Below are positions 1 to 12,963 of a stretch of DNA of 64,000 nt, in pieces. The DNA lies in the NCBI GenBank assembly GCA_013398015.1, contig VZRR01012716.1, positions 209,159-273,158 of the forward strand. Direction: 5' to 3'. The translations under genes were made by a program, and so were the position numbers. Positions within the stretch are counted from its first letter, which is position 1. The number at the start of each line of letters is the position of its first letter. The stretch comes from Oreocharis arfaki. Taxonomy: Eukaryota; Chordata; Aves; Passeriformes; Paramythiidae. Under the pieces are notes generated by a model. That model was not told the DNA's origin, did no database searches, and was given only the letters and a program-made list of their open reading frames with translations.

Positions 1-2459
1 AAGCACTGGCTTTGTGCATTTTTTTTCTTTTAATTCTGTGCCTTTTGTCTGTGTGCACGTCTTTTTCTGTTGTAAATAACCTAAAAGAGATCCTGTTTTG
101 GGGTTGTACCAAGCCCTTGTGCTCAGCAGCTCTGCTCTGCCCTGGGGTCTTTGGGTGCTGCTGGAGGGAGGTGAAACAGTGGGTGTCCTGTGTGGAAGCA
201 CTGCTGGGTGGGCTGTTGTCCTCAGCTGATTTCCGGGGAATTTGTGAGATTTACCAGTGCAAAGGGAAAAATCAATTCTGCTCAAACTTTATTGCATGTA
301 CATTTGGAACAGGGGTTTCCTGTGTTGGTGTAATTCTTGGTAATGTGATGTATGCCACAAATGAAGTCAGAAAAATGAGAGCCTACATCTTTGTTAGTCG
401 AAACTTCAGATATTTTTCCCCGTTAACTTGAGTAGTGGATTTCTTCTTCAAGTCTTGGAACTCCCAGACCTATTTCAATACTAAGTGTATTGGAAACGGA
501 TTGCTGTCAAGGCTTGTCCATCTAATTAAATTCCCTTATTAGCACCAGAGCTGCAGTCTTCCAGACAAGACATTAGTTGAATAATCTTTCCAACTTATCT
601 AGGTTAAAACTAGATGGCCTCTCGTAAAATGCTGAGCTGAAAGTTCAGCAACAAAATACGTTAAGTTCTAGTCCCCCTTTTTGTGTGATCTGTGGTAATT
701 CAATATATTCTTTAAATGTAAGTTGGTATTTCAGGTGTTCTGTGAATTTTTTTCAGGCTTCAGTTATCACAAGCACTCGATGCTGCGAGGACTCTGTCAC
801 CTCACGCTTCAGACTGAGGGCAGTCCAGCAGTGATGGCTTTTATGCATTAATGGAGCTTGTCATGATTCATTTTGGCACATGCTTAGCCAAATATAAGAA
901 CCTTATTGTCATAAAGTCCTGCTGATCCGCAGAGGTTGTTTGTGGTCTATATTGGTGATTGTTGTATCCTTACAGGAGAAAGGAATGTCGAGATTTTGAC
1001 AGAGCACCAAAACACTCAAGGTTTAGTGAGAATCCTGATGGATTTTCCAACAGGTGAAGGATTTGCCCTTGGAGGGAGCTACCAAGTGAAATGAAATATG
1101 CTTTGACCCTTGAGCTCTGCAGATGGGCATTGAGTGACTCCCAGCAGATGTGCCTTAGCCCAGCAGAATCCACTGACCCTCTGGAATGTGAGAGCATCCA
1201 GGGGTCCCACCGCCCCTCTGCTCCCACGTGGGAGGGCAGGGATGGTGCACGTGGGAATGCCTTCTTTCCTTCCAAAAACGGAAGAGAAAAGTGTTTTTGT
1301 GTCAGACAAAAGACCCACAGTAGCTCAGGGTTGGGAATGGAGAGCTTTGTAATAACACTGAGCAAGGGATGTTTAAAAATTGCTGGAAGTTTCAGGAAAC
1401 AAGATATTTGTGCTAATTAGACTATTTGCCTGTCATCTTTATTCACTATTTAAATAACAAAAAGCCCTCAAGTGAAATCAAAGCATGGTAGAACATATTT
1501 CTTGAGTCTCCTTGATCAAAGCTTATAGAAGGAGGGAAATACTGCTCATAACTATTTCCTCAAATTCAGATGGGAGATATATTCTCTATTGTAGTCCTCT
1601 CTGTTGAGGACTTGTGTATAACCTGTGGCAAAGTGATGAATGTCTGTCAGGTATCAGACATCCTGCTCCTTTCCAGGTGTACATGTGATGAATTACTATT
1701 AGTTCTGTAAGGATGTGACAGAAATAAATGTCTTCAAATAAAAACAACCCTCAAACTGAATGAGTAATTTTTTGTTCTTCCCTACTGACTAATACTGGTT
1801 CAGTTGTGCACTTCCTCTGTATCTACCTCTTGATCTTTTCATAGATTGCAAATAATCTCTGAGATGGAGATCACCATATTCCTGACCTGAGTTGATAAAG
1901 CAAATGGCATAGTGGGATTCTGGCCATGTGTGGGTTCTCCCAGCTTTTATTTTAAAGTCAATAATTATTAAAACAAACAGGAGATGCCTTTGGGTGGCTG
2001 TTCAGTCTCCTGCTCAGATGATGTTTTAGAGCAGGGTGATGCAGAAATCTGTTCAGAAATTTTTTGTGTGTTATTATTTGGTTTTGGTTTGGGGTTTCTG
2101 TGTTATTGTTGTCTTTAAGGACGTGGTTTTTTTCAGAAAGGGCAGAAGAAGGGCACCCTCTAGACCTGAATAATTGAAAAAGAAGATTCTTCAAGCTTCA
2201 GCATCTGTGAATAGGAGAAAGTAATAAAAGAGACATGGAAGCTTACCCCTCTCTGGAGCCAGGTGGGAGGCAGTGGTCACACACGTGGCCCTTAGAGCAG
2301 GACAGACCACCCGAGCTGGCTGGGACATTGCCCAGCTCAGCACAGCTGCTCCTGAAGCGCTGGAAGTTTTCTGTGCCTCGTGCAGTCCTGAAGGAGGAGT
2401 AGAAAACACCAAAGAAAATGGAAAGAAGCATGCCAGCATCATGACACGAGATAAGGGGA
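1..2459. other. AT-rich non-coding stretch, no gene seen
   Basis: Open frames here (for example the plus frame near the left edge and overlapping frames on both strands at 970-1420) are leucine, serine and cysteine rich, lack family motifs and overlap each other on both strands, as expected by chance. A pyrimidine tract ending in AG near 756 is followed by a small CpG-containing patch (about 770-820), but every frame after it closes within about 25 codons. No repeat family was recognised. Confidence 0.6.
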
Positions 2460-2740
2460 AATGATATCGGCAGTGGCGGAGCTGGTGTGCTGTCAGCCGC
2501 TGATGTACATCTTACTCCCTTCTCAATTCATAATTGGCACCGGAACGCTTCAGCACGAGCCAGCTGATTTCTTTGTTTCTTTTCATCCTGCGCCTTCTCG
2601 ATAAGGGAATGAAAGGATTCCTCCCTAGATGTGCTATTCAGACGTCGACGTTGAGGCTCATTACAGAACCCAGCACAGCCTACTGAAGAGAACAAAGCAT
2701 CAGCGTGATGCCCCATCTGATCACCCACCCAGACAGGCTT
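2460..2740. promoter_or_regulatory. CpG-retaining island, possible conserved regulatory element
   Basis: By eye about a dozen CpG dinucleotides lie within 280 bases, in a neighbourhood where hundreds of bases pass with almost none. The sequence is complex and not repetitive. It includes a perfect 10-base palindrome with three CpGs (ACGTCGACGT, 2642-2651), which resembles paired cAMP-response half sites. Retained CpG suggests either an unmethylated regulatory element or selective constraint. Short open frames on both strands cross it but show no recognisable domain. Role and target gene are unknown. Confidence 0.3.
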
Positions 2741-5700
2741 TTGTCAGGCTCGGGAATGCCATCAGCCTGAAGGATTTCCTGCTGTGGGAGTTCCTCACCT
2801 GTGCTTGTGTAGCTGACTCCTTTTGAATTTGCAAGACACAAATCGTGTGTCATTTCTGCATGGGCGACTTTAAAGGATTTTTTTTTTTTAAATTTCACAC
2901 CATTTAGTCCACTACTCCTACATCAGGTTTTAAATAAATAGATTGAATAGCTGGAAGAAAAGTAGTCAGAATGTGCTTATTAATCTGTAAAGAATAAAGA
3001 TGAAGGTTCAAATTTGGATGTTCTAAGTGGTTTTGGACTGGCCCATAACTTGATTTTTAGATCTGTCTTTTGAAACTTGTCACCGTTAAAACTTTATTTA
3101 TTAAAACTAAATTTCTTTCAAATTTCTGGATTTTCTCTTCTTTCTCTACTTTGCTCGGCTAGATAAATGCTTAGAGAAGGGTGTGCACTTCTCCTCAGAG
3201 GCATGCCTAAAACTGGAGATGAAAAGGAGAGGGGGGAACTAGGAGGGTTCAGTGAAGTGCCTGCTGGGTTTCAGGAATAGTTTAATTTATGGTGATAACT
3301 TCTCTTCAGCAGTTGACTTGCTGTGACCTTAAAGAAAGCTCTTGCAGACGGAGCTTTCACTATTTCTGGGAGAAGTTATGTACTTGGTGCATGTGTGGTT
3401 TACTGCCACAGATGGGTCCCCCTGAATTTGGAGGCCAAAGGCAGTAGCAGAAGGTTACGAGATGGTGCTGCTGCATAGTAAGTTTCTAAAAACAAACACA
3501 GCAGTTTTTTACCCAGCACCCTGTAAGGTCTGGTTCAAAAGATATTTAAAAACTGTAAAAAAAAAAACCAAAAAAAAACCCAAACAACAAACCACAAACA
3601 CACAGAAAAGGAAAAGGAAAGGAAAAAAAGGATGTGTTTGCCTGCTTGCATGCAAGTATCCTTGAAAAGTTGATGGGTTCATTTTTACTTATTTATGGGC
3701 AAATTACAGAGGTGCATCTGTTCCTTCTCTGTATACAGCCAGGCATCTCAAGTTTCTAAGATATTTTTTGACATTCTTTGAAGATTTAATGCCAGGTGGA
3801 AGATCAGTTAGAATTACAGATATCCTGAACTTTGAAAATAATGCTTCTGCTGAGAACTTTTTTACTTTTGCTCCCGACTTTAATGAGGCACAGTCTGAAC
3901 ATCATAGTAACTGAGGCAGCAGAAAGGGGGGAAAAAAACCAACCCAACAATTCACAAGAAAATCTTTTCACGTGTTTACAGTAGAGCCAAAATATTTGTG
4001 CTGTGTTTATTTAATTCAAATGCTTAGAACTATGTCATGTTATAAAAATAGTATTACTGGAATAAAACAGTAGCCTGCAAGTCAGATACCTGAACAGGGA
4101 ACACTCAGCTGGAATCCAGTTTATAAAATTTTTACAAGTTGCTTATACTCCTGTCAGCACAGAGGGCAAATAATCGTAGATGAAGCTCTTTTTGCTTGCC
4201 ATTAATTATGAGAGTTAAGTATGTGCCTTTAGATAGCAAACAGCCCGATTTGCATGTGCAATCAGGTACCCTGTAGCCCCTCTACATCTTAATTGTGTCT
4301 GCCAAGGGGGAGTTTTGGTTTAGAGCTCACACCTCTACAGGTGGAGAACACCTAGGCTGTGCCTCACTGGGATTTTGCTTTGCTTTGTTTTGCCTTTTTC
4401 CCTTAAATTCAGTCACTCGTTGGAGTAAATGTATATATACACCCTCTGAAAGCATGGCCTGAGGAATCTGACACTGGCCATCAGTTAGTGGATTTTGCTT
4501 AGTAATTGCTTCATCCATTCAATACTATTGAAAATACCCTTGAGCAGAACATAGCTGCAGGGGAACAACACTCTAAAGCAGCAACCTAATTAATGAATCT
4601 TATTGCCACTTAGACGAGCATTGTACAGCTGGCCTTGGTTGTCAGGATGGATCTGTTCTTGCCACGTTATGTGTTTGTCCAGGAAACCGGTGCAATTATG
4701 GGAGAAATGAAGTGGGACTGGGGTGTTTGGGTCTGTGGAGGCAGCAGGTTCACTCTGAGTGTGCAGTTGCACTCCTGGTGGTGCAGGTGTCACCAGCATC
4801 TCGTGCCTGCGTGGAACAACAAATGAATTCTCTTGGCTTTTATCTCGGGAGCCGTGACCGAGATTATTCATTGCGCTCAGATGAAGTAAAAACAAAGTAA
4901 TCACAGCCAGAGTCTGGAAGCAGGCAAATTGTTTTCATACAGTGGAAAGGAGAGCAAAACCGAAGTAGGAAAGGATTTTCTTTTTCATTTAGTATTTTTA
5001 AAAAACATAAGCTGTTGTGCGTGTCCAGAGAGCACCTGGGTTTTTGGGGGCAGTGGTGTGGAATGTTTGTCTCCAGTAGAGTAATTCAAGCAGTAATACC
5101 TGCTGGTGACATGTGCTTTCTGAAGATCTTCTGAAGGAAGTTCTTTTCATAACTAATTCTTAATTCCTACCTTTAAAAATACTGAATGCTATGTTTGGGA
5201 CCTGTATTGCTGAAGTCATTTTACCAAGAAGAAATGTAGCTCTGGATGCGAGTCAGAGCTTGTGTTTCTAATCAAAGTCGTAGAGAATTTACTGAGGGAT
5301 CAACAAATAAAAATTCTGAGGTTGCACCAGCCCATTTTTTAATGTCCTTCCAACCTCGGTTATTCAGTGATGCTGTGAAAAAGGCAAAAACACTTCTAAG
5401 AACTTTCTGTTCTATCAGAAGCACTACGATAACCTGCTCTTCTTTCAGAAGATCTTTCCTGAATGCTGCTGAGCCTTTTGCAGAGCCCAGTTCTGCTAGT
5501 CCCCACTATCACATGGCCCCTGTGCATATGAGACCCCACATTAAGGGCCCCCATATTGCTTATAAATCCATTAACTTTCTGTGGTGTTTTAAAATGTAAT
5601 TTTCTGCTTCTCTGTGGAGACTTGCCGAAACCTGTGATTTCTACTTGGCCTTAGGAGAGCTCTTCAGATAAAATAGTTTTCATTAGTAAATTCCTCTGAT

Positions 5701-6279
5701 GGGCTTATGAACTTTTAATGTGAGATCATCACTGAACCTTTTTTGTGTTCTCTGAAGTCACCTTGGCACGTGGTGAGTTTTGATCCTGGAGCATCTTTCC
5801 TGGTTTGCATGTAGGTGATTAATGTGGCAGCTTCTCTGCTTCAGCCTGTTCCTGCTGCCCCAGCTCCTGCCTGAGCTGCTTGGCCTGGCACAGATCTGCC
5901 CCACTTCTGCCTTCCCTTTATAGCTGCTTCAGGCATTCCTTGTCTGTGTTGGGGTGTCAGCTCCTCACTCTTTTTTTTTTTTCCTTGTTTTCCATGTAGG
6001 GCAACACATGAACACACCTCAATGTGAAATTTTCTGAAGAATTTTTAATGCCTGCAAGTGGCACTTGAGTGGCTAATTCCAATAACTCCGGCAGTCAGTT
6101 GATGAAGCGTTCTTTGCCTTATGATTTGAGTAATAGAAGTAGTTGCATCTGTGGTTATATATAATAAAAACAGCGTATCCAGCTCTTTTCAGTCCCTTTG
6201 ATTCATTGGAAGTGGCCACAGCACTGTTTAGTGCTGGTCAGTCGTTTTCAAGTCAGTGAGCATCTGGGTTGATCATTAG
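2741..6279. other. Non-coding stretch with A-rich simple repeat
   Basis: AT-rich sequence with no supported gene. It includes an A-rich low-complexity tract at 3557-3630 and a small CpG-containing patch near 4840-4880 beside a run of homeodomain-like TAAT motifs. A T-rich pyrimidine tract at about 5970-5999 ends in AG like a splice acceptor, but the frame behind it stops after a dozen codons. Confidence 0.5.
3557..3630 (+). repeat. A-rich low-complexity tract
   Basis: Runs of A interrupted by CC, CAAA and CACA, grading into AAAAGG repeats. It could be the decayed tail of a retroposon or a simple repeat. No element body was recognised upstream. Confidence 0.7.
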
Positions 6280-6560
6280 CCAGCAGAGAAATCAATCAGG
6301 GCTGGTGGGGTGTGTTTGGAGGGGAGGATTGAAATACATGAATTCTATTGATCCATTGTCCTGGATAATCAACATCCCCACGAGCAGATCTTGAAGCCGT
6401 GTGGGGACTCCCTGGGAGTTCTTTTCTGCTCTTGCACCTCTGTTCAACCAAGAGCGAATCCTCCAGGCAGCTGAGACGGCAACTCTCCGAGGTTCTGAAT
6501 TCCAAACTTTGATAAACCAAGGAGCTAATTAATAAAGCATAAATTGTTAGCATTTTTCTG
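6280..6560. other. Complex, CpG-retaining block, possible conserved element
   Basis: This stretch is less AT-rich than its flanks and keeps several CpGs, around 6378, 6401, 6453, 6477 and 6488. The minus strand is open for 90 codons (6296-6568) but the peptide has no recognisable family feature. A conserved non-coding element is more likely than a gene. Confidence 0.2.
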
Positions 6561-7777
6561 TGGAGCACTGCCGAGGATCCATTATTTTATTTAGTGTATT
6601 TGTCTTAAAGTGATTATGTTACTAATTATAAGGCTCACTAGTCTGTTTAACAGGAGTCCAAATAATTATAATTTGTTTGCATTCCTACCCTGCGTATTTT
6701 CATGCAATAAGAAAAACATTTTGTTGAATGATTAATCTTGTGCATGCCTCTTTGTGTGTTTAGGAAAATTAAACGTCTCATTTTTGTTCTAAATGAAATA
6801 TTTCCAGTTTCACTACCCTTGTTCTCAAGGTGCATTGGTAAATTCTGAAGAAGCTTGAGGATAAAGCCACATGGGCTCTCAGGGATGGAACTCAGTATGT
6901 TCCCAATAAAGTCCATAATAAAATTCCTTTCGGTGTCAAATTCTTTTGCATAATTTCTTTTGTGTTTAAAAAAAAAATGGATTGAAGTTCTTATTTAGAG
7001 GATATCTTGAAGCAAAAGAAATCCTTCAGCCTTGGAAGCAATTTGGCAGCCAGGTTCCATTGCTCTTACTGGAGTAATTTGAAGGACAAAATTCATAACA
7101 GGCTTTTCAATAAATGCTCAATTTGGGGCACCTTGGAATCAGCAGCAGTATCACAAAACCCTGTGTGAACTTGGAACATCCAAGGAATGTGTTATTTAAT
7201 GTTAGGAAAAAAATTTGTCAAGATTTTATAAAAAGCTCAGCAAATTGAAGCAAAAGAATTGAAGTCACTTTCAGAGCTGTACTTCAGAAAATGGCTCAAA
7301 TGAGAAGTCAGCATTGTGAAGTTAACTCCTTGTTTTATGGAAAAAAAATACAGAGTTTTGTCTAGGAATCTGCTTGGAAGTTTGCTGAAGTTTAGGTAGC
7401 GAAAGGCTCGCTTGGAAAAAAGACCCAGCAGAAAAATCACAATTTCAAACTCAGATAATAGTTTCTGAAAATAGCTGGGCTGCCAGAATGTCAGAGTCTG
7501 GAATGAGAAGATTGCTAAGGGGAAATGGCAGAGGAACAAGGGGCCTGAGGAGACGTGAGGAGCTCATGGCTTCATCTTGGTTTGAGGGAGGGAAAATTGC
7601 TCAGCACTACTTAGAGCATCCCTCATTCAGAGATCTCAAAGCTTGCTGAACCAAACATAATCCTTTGAAGACAGGTACAGACTGATGATCATTGTGCTTG
7701 TCATCATGGTGCTGCTGTCCCTGCCCGAGAGCGTCCTGATCTCCGGGCACGATGGCACCGCGGAGCTCAGCACGGGA

Positions 7778-7828
7778 GGGAAGAGGGAAAATGCACTTGG
7801 GAAGAGGGAAAATGCACTTGGGAAGAGG
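7778..7828 (+). repeat. 21-bp tandem duplication, 2.4 copies
   Basis: Two identical 21-base units (7778-7798 and 7799-7819), beginning GGGAAGAGGG and ending GCACTT, are followed by nine bases of a third. Identity between units suggests recent slippage. On the minus strand it encodes a repeated seven-residue unit in a chance open frame. Confidence 0.9.
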
Positions 7829-8230
7829 CTGGGGTGACAGAACACACTGAAGTGCCATCACTAAAGTCTGGACACCACCATGCTTCTAATGAATAAATAA
7901 ATAAGTCATCAAGTGCAGGTGAAGATATTTCCTTTCTTCTGACATTCGTGTTTGTTATTCTGCCAAATGTTTCCTTTACTTGGAAGAAAATTGGAGCAGC
8001 CAAGATTCTTAATATTAAAAGACCTCAGCGGAACTGTTAAAATTCCATTCTGTTCAAAATTTTAATGCCAGTTGGCTGTATTATCTCTTTATAATTTTCT
8101 TCTTCAGTGCATACGTAACTGCATTAGTTGGTCATTTACCAACAGACTTGAAAGACCAATACTATTAGCTGGAAAAATAGCTAGAATTTTTTTTAGTTAG
8201 GAGAAAAATGGAAGTGTTACTTGCTTTTTG

Positions 8231-8255
8231 ATGATGGTGGTAGTAGTAGTAGTAT
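8231..8255 (+). repeat. Imperfect trinucleotide microsatellite
   Basis: GAT, GGT and five consecutive TAG/GTA-type triplets form a short microsatellite. No coding context was seen. Confidence 0.85.
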
Positions 8256-9394
8256 TTATCTTTTTTCTTTTATTTTTCCCCACACTTCCCCCATAAAGCA
8301 TGAACTCCAATTTTATCTGCATTAGTGTGAATAAAAACACTGCGTCCTCAAGTGAGATGCATAAATATAACGCCTTTTACTATGCAAGTAATAACCACAC
8401 TTGGAACTCTCGTAAGAGCTGTTACAATGCATGAACAGGTCCTGAGAGCACATTTGTCATGGTAATTTCAAATACAGACCTTCCCTCCAGAGTCTGCAGC
8501 CTGCACAAGGACCTGGTGTGTGCAGGGCCCTTCCCAGCATCGCACTTGGGGTGGAGGGAGAGGATGTGGAGAGGGGGAACAGCTGATGAACCCTGGTGTT
8601 AGTCTGAATCCTTTCCCCGAGCACTGGAAAGCCCTACAAGCAAAATGTTATTTGATCAGTGCTGATCATACACTGTCAGGCGTTTAGGCAACATGAAACT
8701 GTTGATGCCGAGCTCCCTGAACCAGAAGGAGAAGGAAATTTCCTGATGAACCTCCCGGAGAGCCGAGCCCCCAGCGTTGGGTCTAGCACTGTTTTTTCAT
8801 CTGATGCCAGGCGGCTCTAAATAGGTCTTAAAGCAGCTCCAACAGTTTATGCTATTTAATAAATCTAATCTGTAAAACGGGTCACGTAAAAAAAACCTAA
8901 AAACTTTTCTTCTAATTACAGTAAGATTTTATTGAATGCACATTATACATATAGATCATAATACTTATTTTAAAAAAAAAGACTATTAAGATTTTACAGG
9001 CAATGGGAACAGTGGAAGCCTAATGCTTTCTGAGAATCATATCTGCATTAGCAAGATAAAGGACAATTTAGGAAGATTACAAAAGCAATGATTTAGAGTA
9101 CAACATAAAAATCTGCTGAGAACTAATTCGCAATGCCAGCTGCTGCTAAGCTTCTTAATCTTTATCTAGTTCAATTAAAATCTGAATGTTTGGGATTTCA
9201 TTAACAACTGGGGACTTGGAAATTACATGCACTTTTACACTGTATTCAACTGCTTATGCACATTACTGGAAGTTGCCCGAAATGTCTTCAGGTAGACTTG
9301 AGATATAATTAAAACTTAAGTACTTAAAGGATAATGCAGAGGTAAAAGAGGATTATTTTAATTTTTCTGTCAGATCCAATTGACAAAAAAAGAA

Positions 9395-9646
9395 TCTCGC
9401 ACGAGTTGAAGCGAGTTGCAAACCAGTCAGAATTTTAATGCAAGGGATATTTATGGACGATTGTGCAATCAGATGTGCAGATCAAACAGCTTCATTGGAG
9501 GGCGGAGTGAATCGGATATTGTAATTGTGCCCTGTGCTGCTTGTGTTTTTTTGTGGAAAAACCACTTCACATCTATCATTCACTTCTGTACTGATGTAAC
9601 CACGCTGCTATCAATTAATTATGCATTTCAAAGAATCTGCAAGTAG
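9395..9646. other. Complex block, candidate conserved non-coding element
   Basis: Begins with CpG-bearing sequence (about 9398-9414) and continues as complex AT-balanced sequence with retained CpGs near 9458, 9502 and 9511. The plus strand is open for 76 codons (9416-9646), but the peptide has no recognised motif and the sequence ends in TAATTATGCAT-type homeodomain and POU-like motifs. I favour a regulatory element over a gene. No conservation data were available. Confidence 0.2.
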
Positions 9647-12600
9647 GCCTTTCTAAAATTAAACTAAGCAAAGTGATGAACAAGCTTTTAATCACTTAAT
9701 ACTGTGTATAAAAAATAGTTTCTTTCCATTAATTCCTCAAGAATAATTCTTCTAAAAGTTTTTCAGAAGTAGAAAAAGGCTTTTTTTTTTTTTTTCCTTC
9801 TTCTTCATTGCTTGTCTAATATTTTCCATGAAAACTTTACCCATCATTGGCATACCTGCTGATTTAAAGGAGGGAAGTGAAATAGCATTGAGCAGCTCTG
9901 TATTTTGAAGCAGTTCATTGAAAAGGCTGAAGATTTGGGTATTTGATGGTGTGCAAGAACGCTGACTTTTTCTTGCCTGCATGATGGAGTAGATGTCGTG
10001 CTGGCTGTAGATGTCATGCCAGATTTCCAAGGAGACCTGGGTGCTGATGGAAGTGCCCCTGGGCACTTATTTATTTATTTATCCATTAGAAGCACAGTGG
10101 TGTCCAGGCTTTAGGGTTTCATGGGGTTGGGGGCAGCACTGTGGGATCTGCTAGTTAAGCTCTGGGTCAAATCCTCAGCTGGTTTAAATTTTCAGAGTTT
10201 CAAACTGGAATGGATTTCTTCCTCTTTAATTATTCAGTTCTAATGGTCTCAGGTGCCACGCGAGGATGTGGAGGGAAGAATATTTCCAGCATGAATGAGG
10301 GTATTCAAGGTGGTGATGTTTCTCCTGGAAATGCTGAAGAGGTATAGTGCTGCAGGATAATTGGGGCAAGACTTAGAGACAGCCTGGGCGTGTTTAAATG
10401 GTGTGTTTTGATCAAGTTAACTTTTATATGGTATGATGATAAGAAGAAATTGTTCAGTAGCAAAATTTCTTGACATGTTCGGGGAGTTGGTGTTAACTTT
10501 TATCGTGGTGCTGTTCTTAGCAAAAGAAAACTGAAGTTTCCTCTGCCTGGCTATTTAATATTTTTTTTCTTTTCCCTTTAAAACAAACAAACAAACCACT
10601 CCAAACAAACAAAAAACCCCAAACAAACAAAAAAACCCCAAACAAAAAATTAATACTTGGAAAGCAAAACCAGTGTGTGGTATTACTGCTATATATAATT
10701 TTAATTAAAAACCAATGATTTTTCCTCCTGCCTTGCTTCCATCACACTTTTAAGTGGAAATGTGTGGCCAGGTAACCCAAGGCAAGTGGAGAATGCAGGA
10801 AAAGAAAGTGAATTTTGAGTTGGGCGTAATTTGGCCACAAGGGTAGCTAATGTGTTTCGCTGTCTTGTGTCCTACTTGTGCCTAGAAACTTCTTCATATG
10901 CCAGAAAAAGGGATGCAGCTATCCACTGAAAGTTATTTTTCTAAGCAACTCAGTATCGTGAAGTTATGTGTTTGACATGAAGGGAAGCTTATTTGCAGAA
11001 ATTTGGATTTGGTGGTTTTCTTGCCCCCCCCTGCATGTTTGGATTTTGTGTTTTATACAGTGGTGCCGTTTATATTATTTAATAAGGTAAACTGTGGTTT
11101 CAGCAGTAAAAATAGGCCTTTTGCATTCTCATTTAAGGGGTGAAGTAAACATACGTAGATTGCAGGAGTTCAGTACTCCTGAAGCATCTGTGTAGGGCTG
11201 TGTGCTGGTGCTGCAGAGGGAATCTCACAGCTGAACCCAGTGAGATGGACAGGATTTCATCTTCAGAGATCTTAATTTGCCCTGCTGCGTGCTGGGATAG
11301 GTGTCCTCAGCCAGAAAATCTGCCCTTTCCTCTTGGCTGTAGAGCACATTGGGTCTTCAGAGGCATTTCTTTAGCTCCAGAGTTCATTATGTGCTCTTGA
11401 AATGGATCAGCCATTATTTAGGGGGCCTGGTATGATGGTCTGGACATGGGCTTTTACTGCTTGGATCTGGGCCCTGTCAGAAATGGAGGGGTTGTTATCA
11501 GAGATTAAAATCAGCTTCCTTTTTCTTTTTTTTTTCCTTGTAAAGAGAAAACTGAAATAAATAAAATGAAGGGTATTGATATATCACAAATGCAAACAGT
11601 AAATGTGTCACTGGGGAGATGAGTGGGAGTTGAGAGCAAAGATAACTACAGACATGAGAAATATCTGTACGTTTGGCTTCAGATATTGAAATCTGTGCCA
11701 CGGATTGATCCTGCAGGAATAATAAATACACATTATCTGTAATTATTCTCAAACTTCATAAACCTTACTTTAATAACATCTTTTGCATCATTATTTTTTT
11801 CTGAGATCTTTGATTTTATGGCACTGTCAGGCTTTTTAATATAAACTCCAAGAAAATTGCTCCAGCTGTTACGGGTTTTGTCCCACTTCTGTTCTGTGGA
11901 GGCCAGGAGTTCCCTTTGGAGAGTTCAGGTAGCAGGTTGCAAGGTTTCTATGTCTGGGATGATTTTTTTTTTTTAAAAGAAGATCACAGGCAGTGAATTT
12001 GCAACTTTTATGACAAATACCGTTTTGGATGTAAAAAATATAATTTTTTTTATCTTACATCCTACAGTTATTATTTTTTAATTTAAAAATATGATGTCAG
12101 ATAGGAAAATTGTTCTTGTTGCATATGTTGTAATGTGTTCTTTTATCAGTGGACACAACAGAGTGGTGTTTGAGTGCCCAGCCCTCCCATGGCTGCACCC
12201 TGAGCTGGGATCAGCATGGATATTGAAACTGTTTATTGGGTTTCTTCTCCTGTTATAAGTGTGATCATATTTCATGATGTCTTGAGGTCTTAAAATATCA
12301 AGAAACAACAGTAAGAAAACTTTCAAGTTCAGCTTTTCTGAAGAGCAGGGATTAAATATGAGCCAGTGCACTCCTGTGCTTTCCTGGTGCTGTGCTGGCC
12401 ACGTGTGACGAGCTGGGGATGCAGATGAGTTCTGGACCAAAATCTGAGTGCACAGTTTCGTTTTCTAATAGCAAAAGCAATACTCAAACTTCTCTCGTTT
12501 CCATCCCTCAGGTCTCTCCCCCCCTCCCTAATCAGGTGGATATCCAGCTGTGGGCTCTAGGCCACATCTGCCCAAGTAAAACTGGCCGGGCTTGTGGCCG

Positions 12601-12950
12601 TGTGAGGGGCTCCCAAGGGAACCAGAAAGATGAGTTCTAGTGAAAACCTCAAATATTTCACTTGTCCAGAATAAAAGATTCCGTTTTCATTCTAATGTGT
12701 GTCTCCATACGGCTCTTTCTTTAAGTTGTTTAAAAAACAATTGTAAATTTTTAGGATGAAAATTAAAACCAAGCCAATTAAAAAAAAAAATTCTCTGTCC
12801 TTCTTTGTCTTTTATAAAATGAAACCTGAGTGATTCTGAATAACTTCTAAAGAATTTCAGCCCTTGAGTTGATTTTTTTTTTTACTCTCCTACAGTTTCA
12901 ATTTGAAATTTTGCATTTGCTAATGACACATTTTTACTCTACCTGAAGAT
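9647..12950. other. Non-coding stretch with several simple repeats
   Basis: No supported gene. It contains a T15 tract (9781-9795), an imperfect 18-base direct repeat around 9988-10020, a TTTA tetranucleotide run (10068-10084), a CAAA-rich tract, and long AT-rich segments around 12 kb. The minus frame at 12078-12440 and the plus frame at 12392-12640 overlap head to head and have no recognisable domain. Confidence 0.5.
10579..10650 (+). repeat. CAAA-rich low-complexity tract
   Basis: Tandem CAAA units mixed with poly-A and CCCC blocks, about 70 bases. It follows a T-rich segment, so the pair could fold back weakly. It may be the remnant of a retroposon tail, but no adjacent element body was recognised. 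Confidence 0.85.
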
Positions 12951-12963
12951 TGCCATCTACTGG
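12951..12963 (-). promoter_or_regulatory. CTCF core motif, perfect consensus match
   Basis: The 13 bases TGCCATCTACTGG match the reverse-complement CTCF core (YGCCMYCTRSTGG) at every position. The binding orientation is therefore minus. CTCF is the vertebrate insulator and loop-anchor protein. A motif of this quality in an otherwise AT-rich stretch is a fair binding candidate, but occupancy cannot be read from sequence. Confidence 0.45.

Larger units (their letters stand above)
6561..9394. other. Non-coding stretch with small tandem repeats
   Basis: AT-rich sequence without a supported gene. It contains a 21-base tandem duplication near 7.8 kb, a GTA/GAT trinucleotide run near 8.24 kb, and a modest CpG-containing patch at about 8700-8820. 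Open frames on the minus strand around 7240-8000 are hydrophobic or repeat-derived and look like chance. Confidence 0.5.

Noticed and set aside
12..431. Plus-strand open frame of 139 codons with a hydrophobic start
   Set aside because: It resembles a signal peptide only because T-rich DNA encodes Phe and Leu. The rest is Cys- and Gly-rich with no motif.
757..835. Possible exon after a T-rich acceptor
   Set aside because: All frames close within about 25 codons and no donor or protein similarity was seen.
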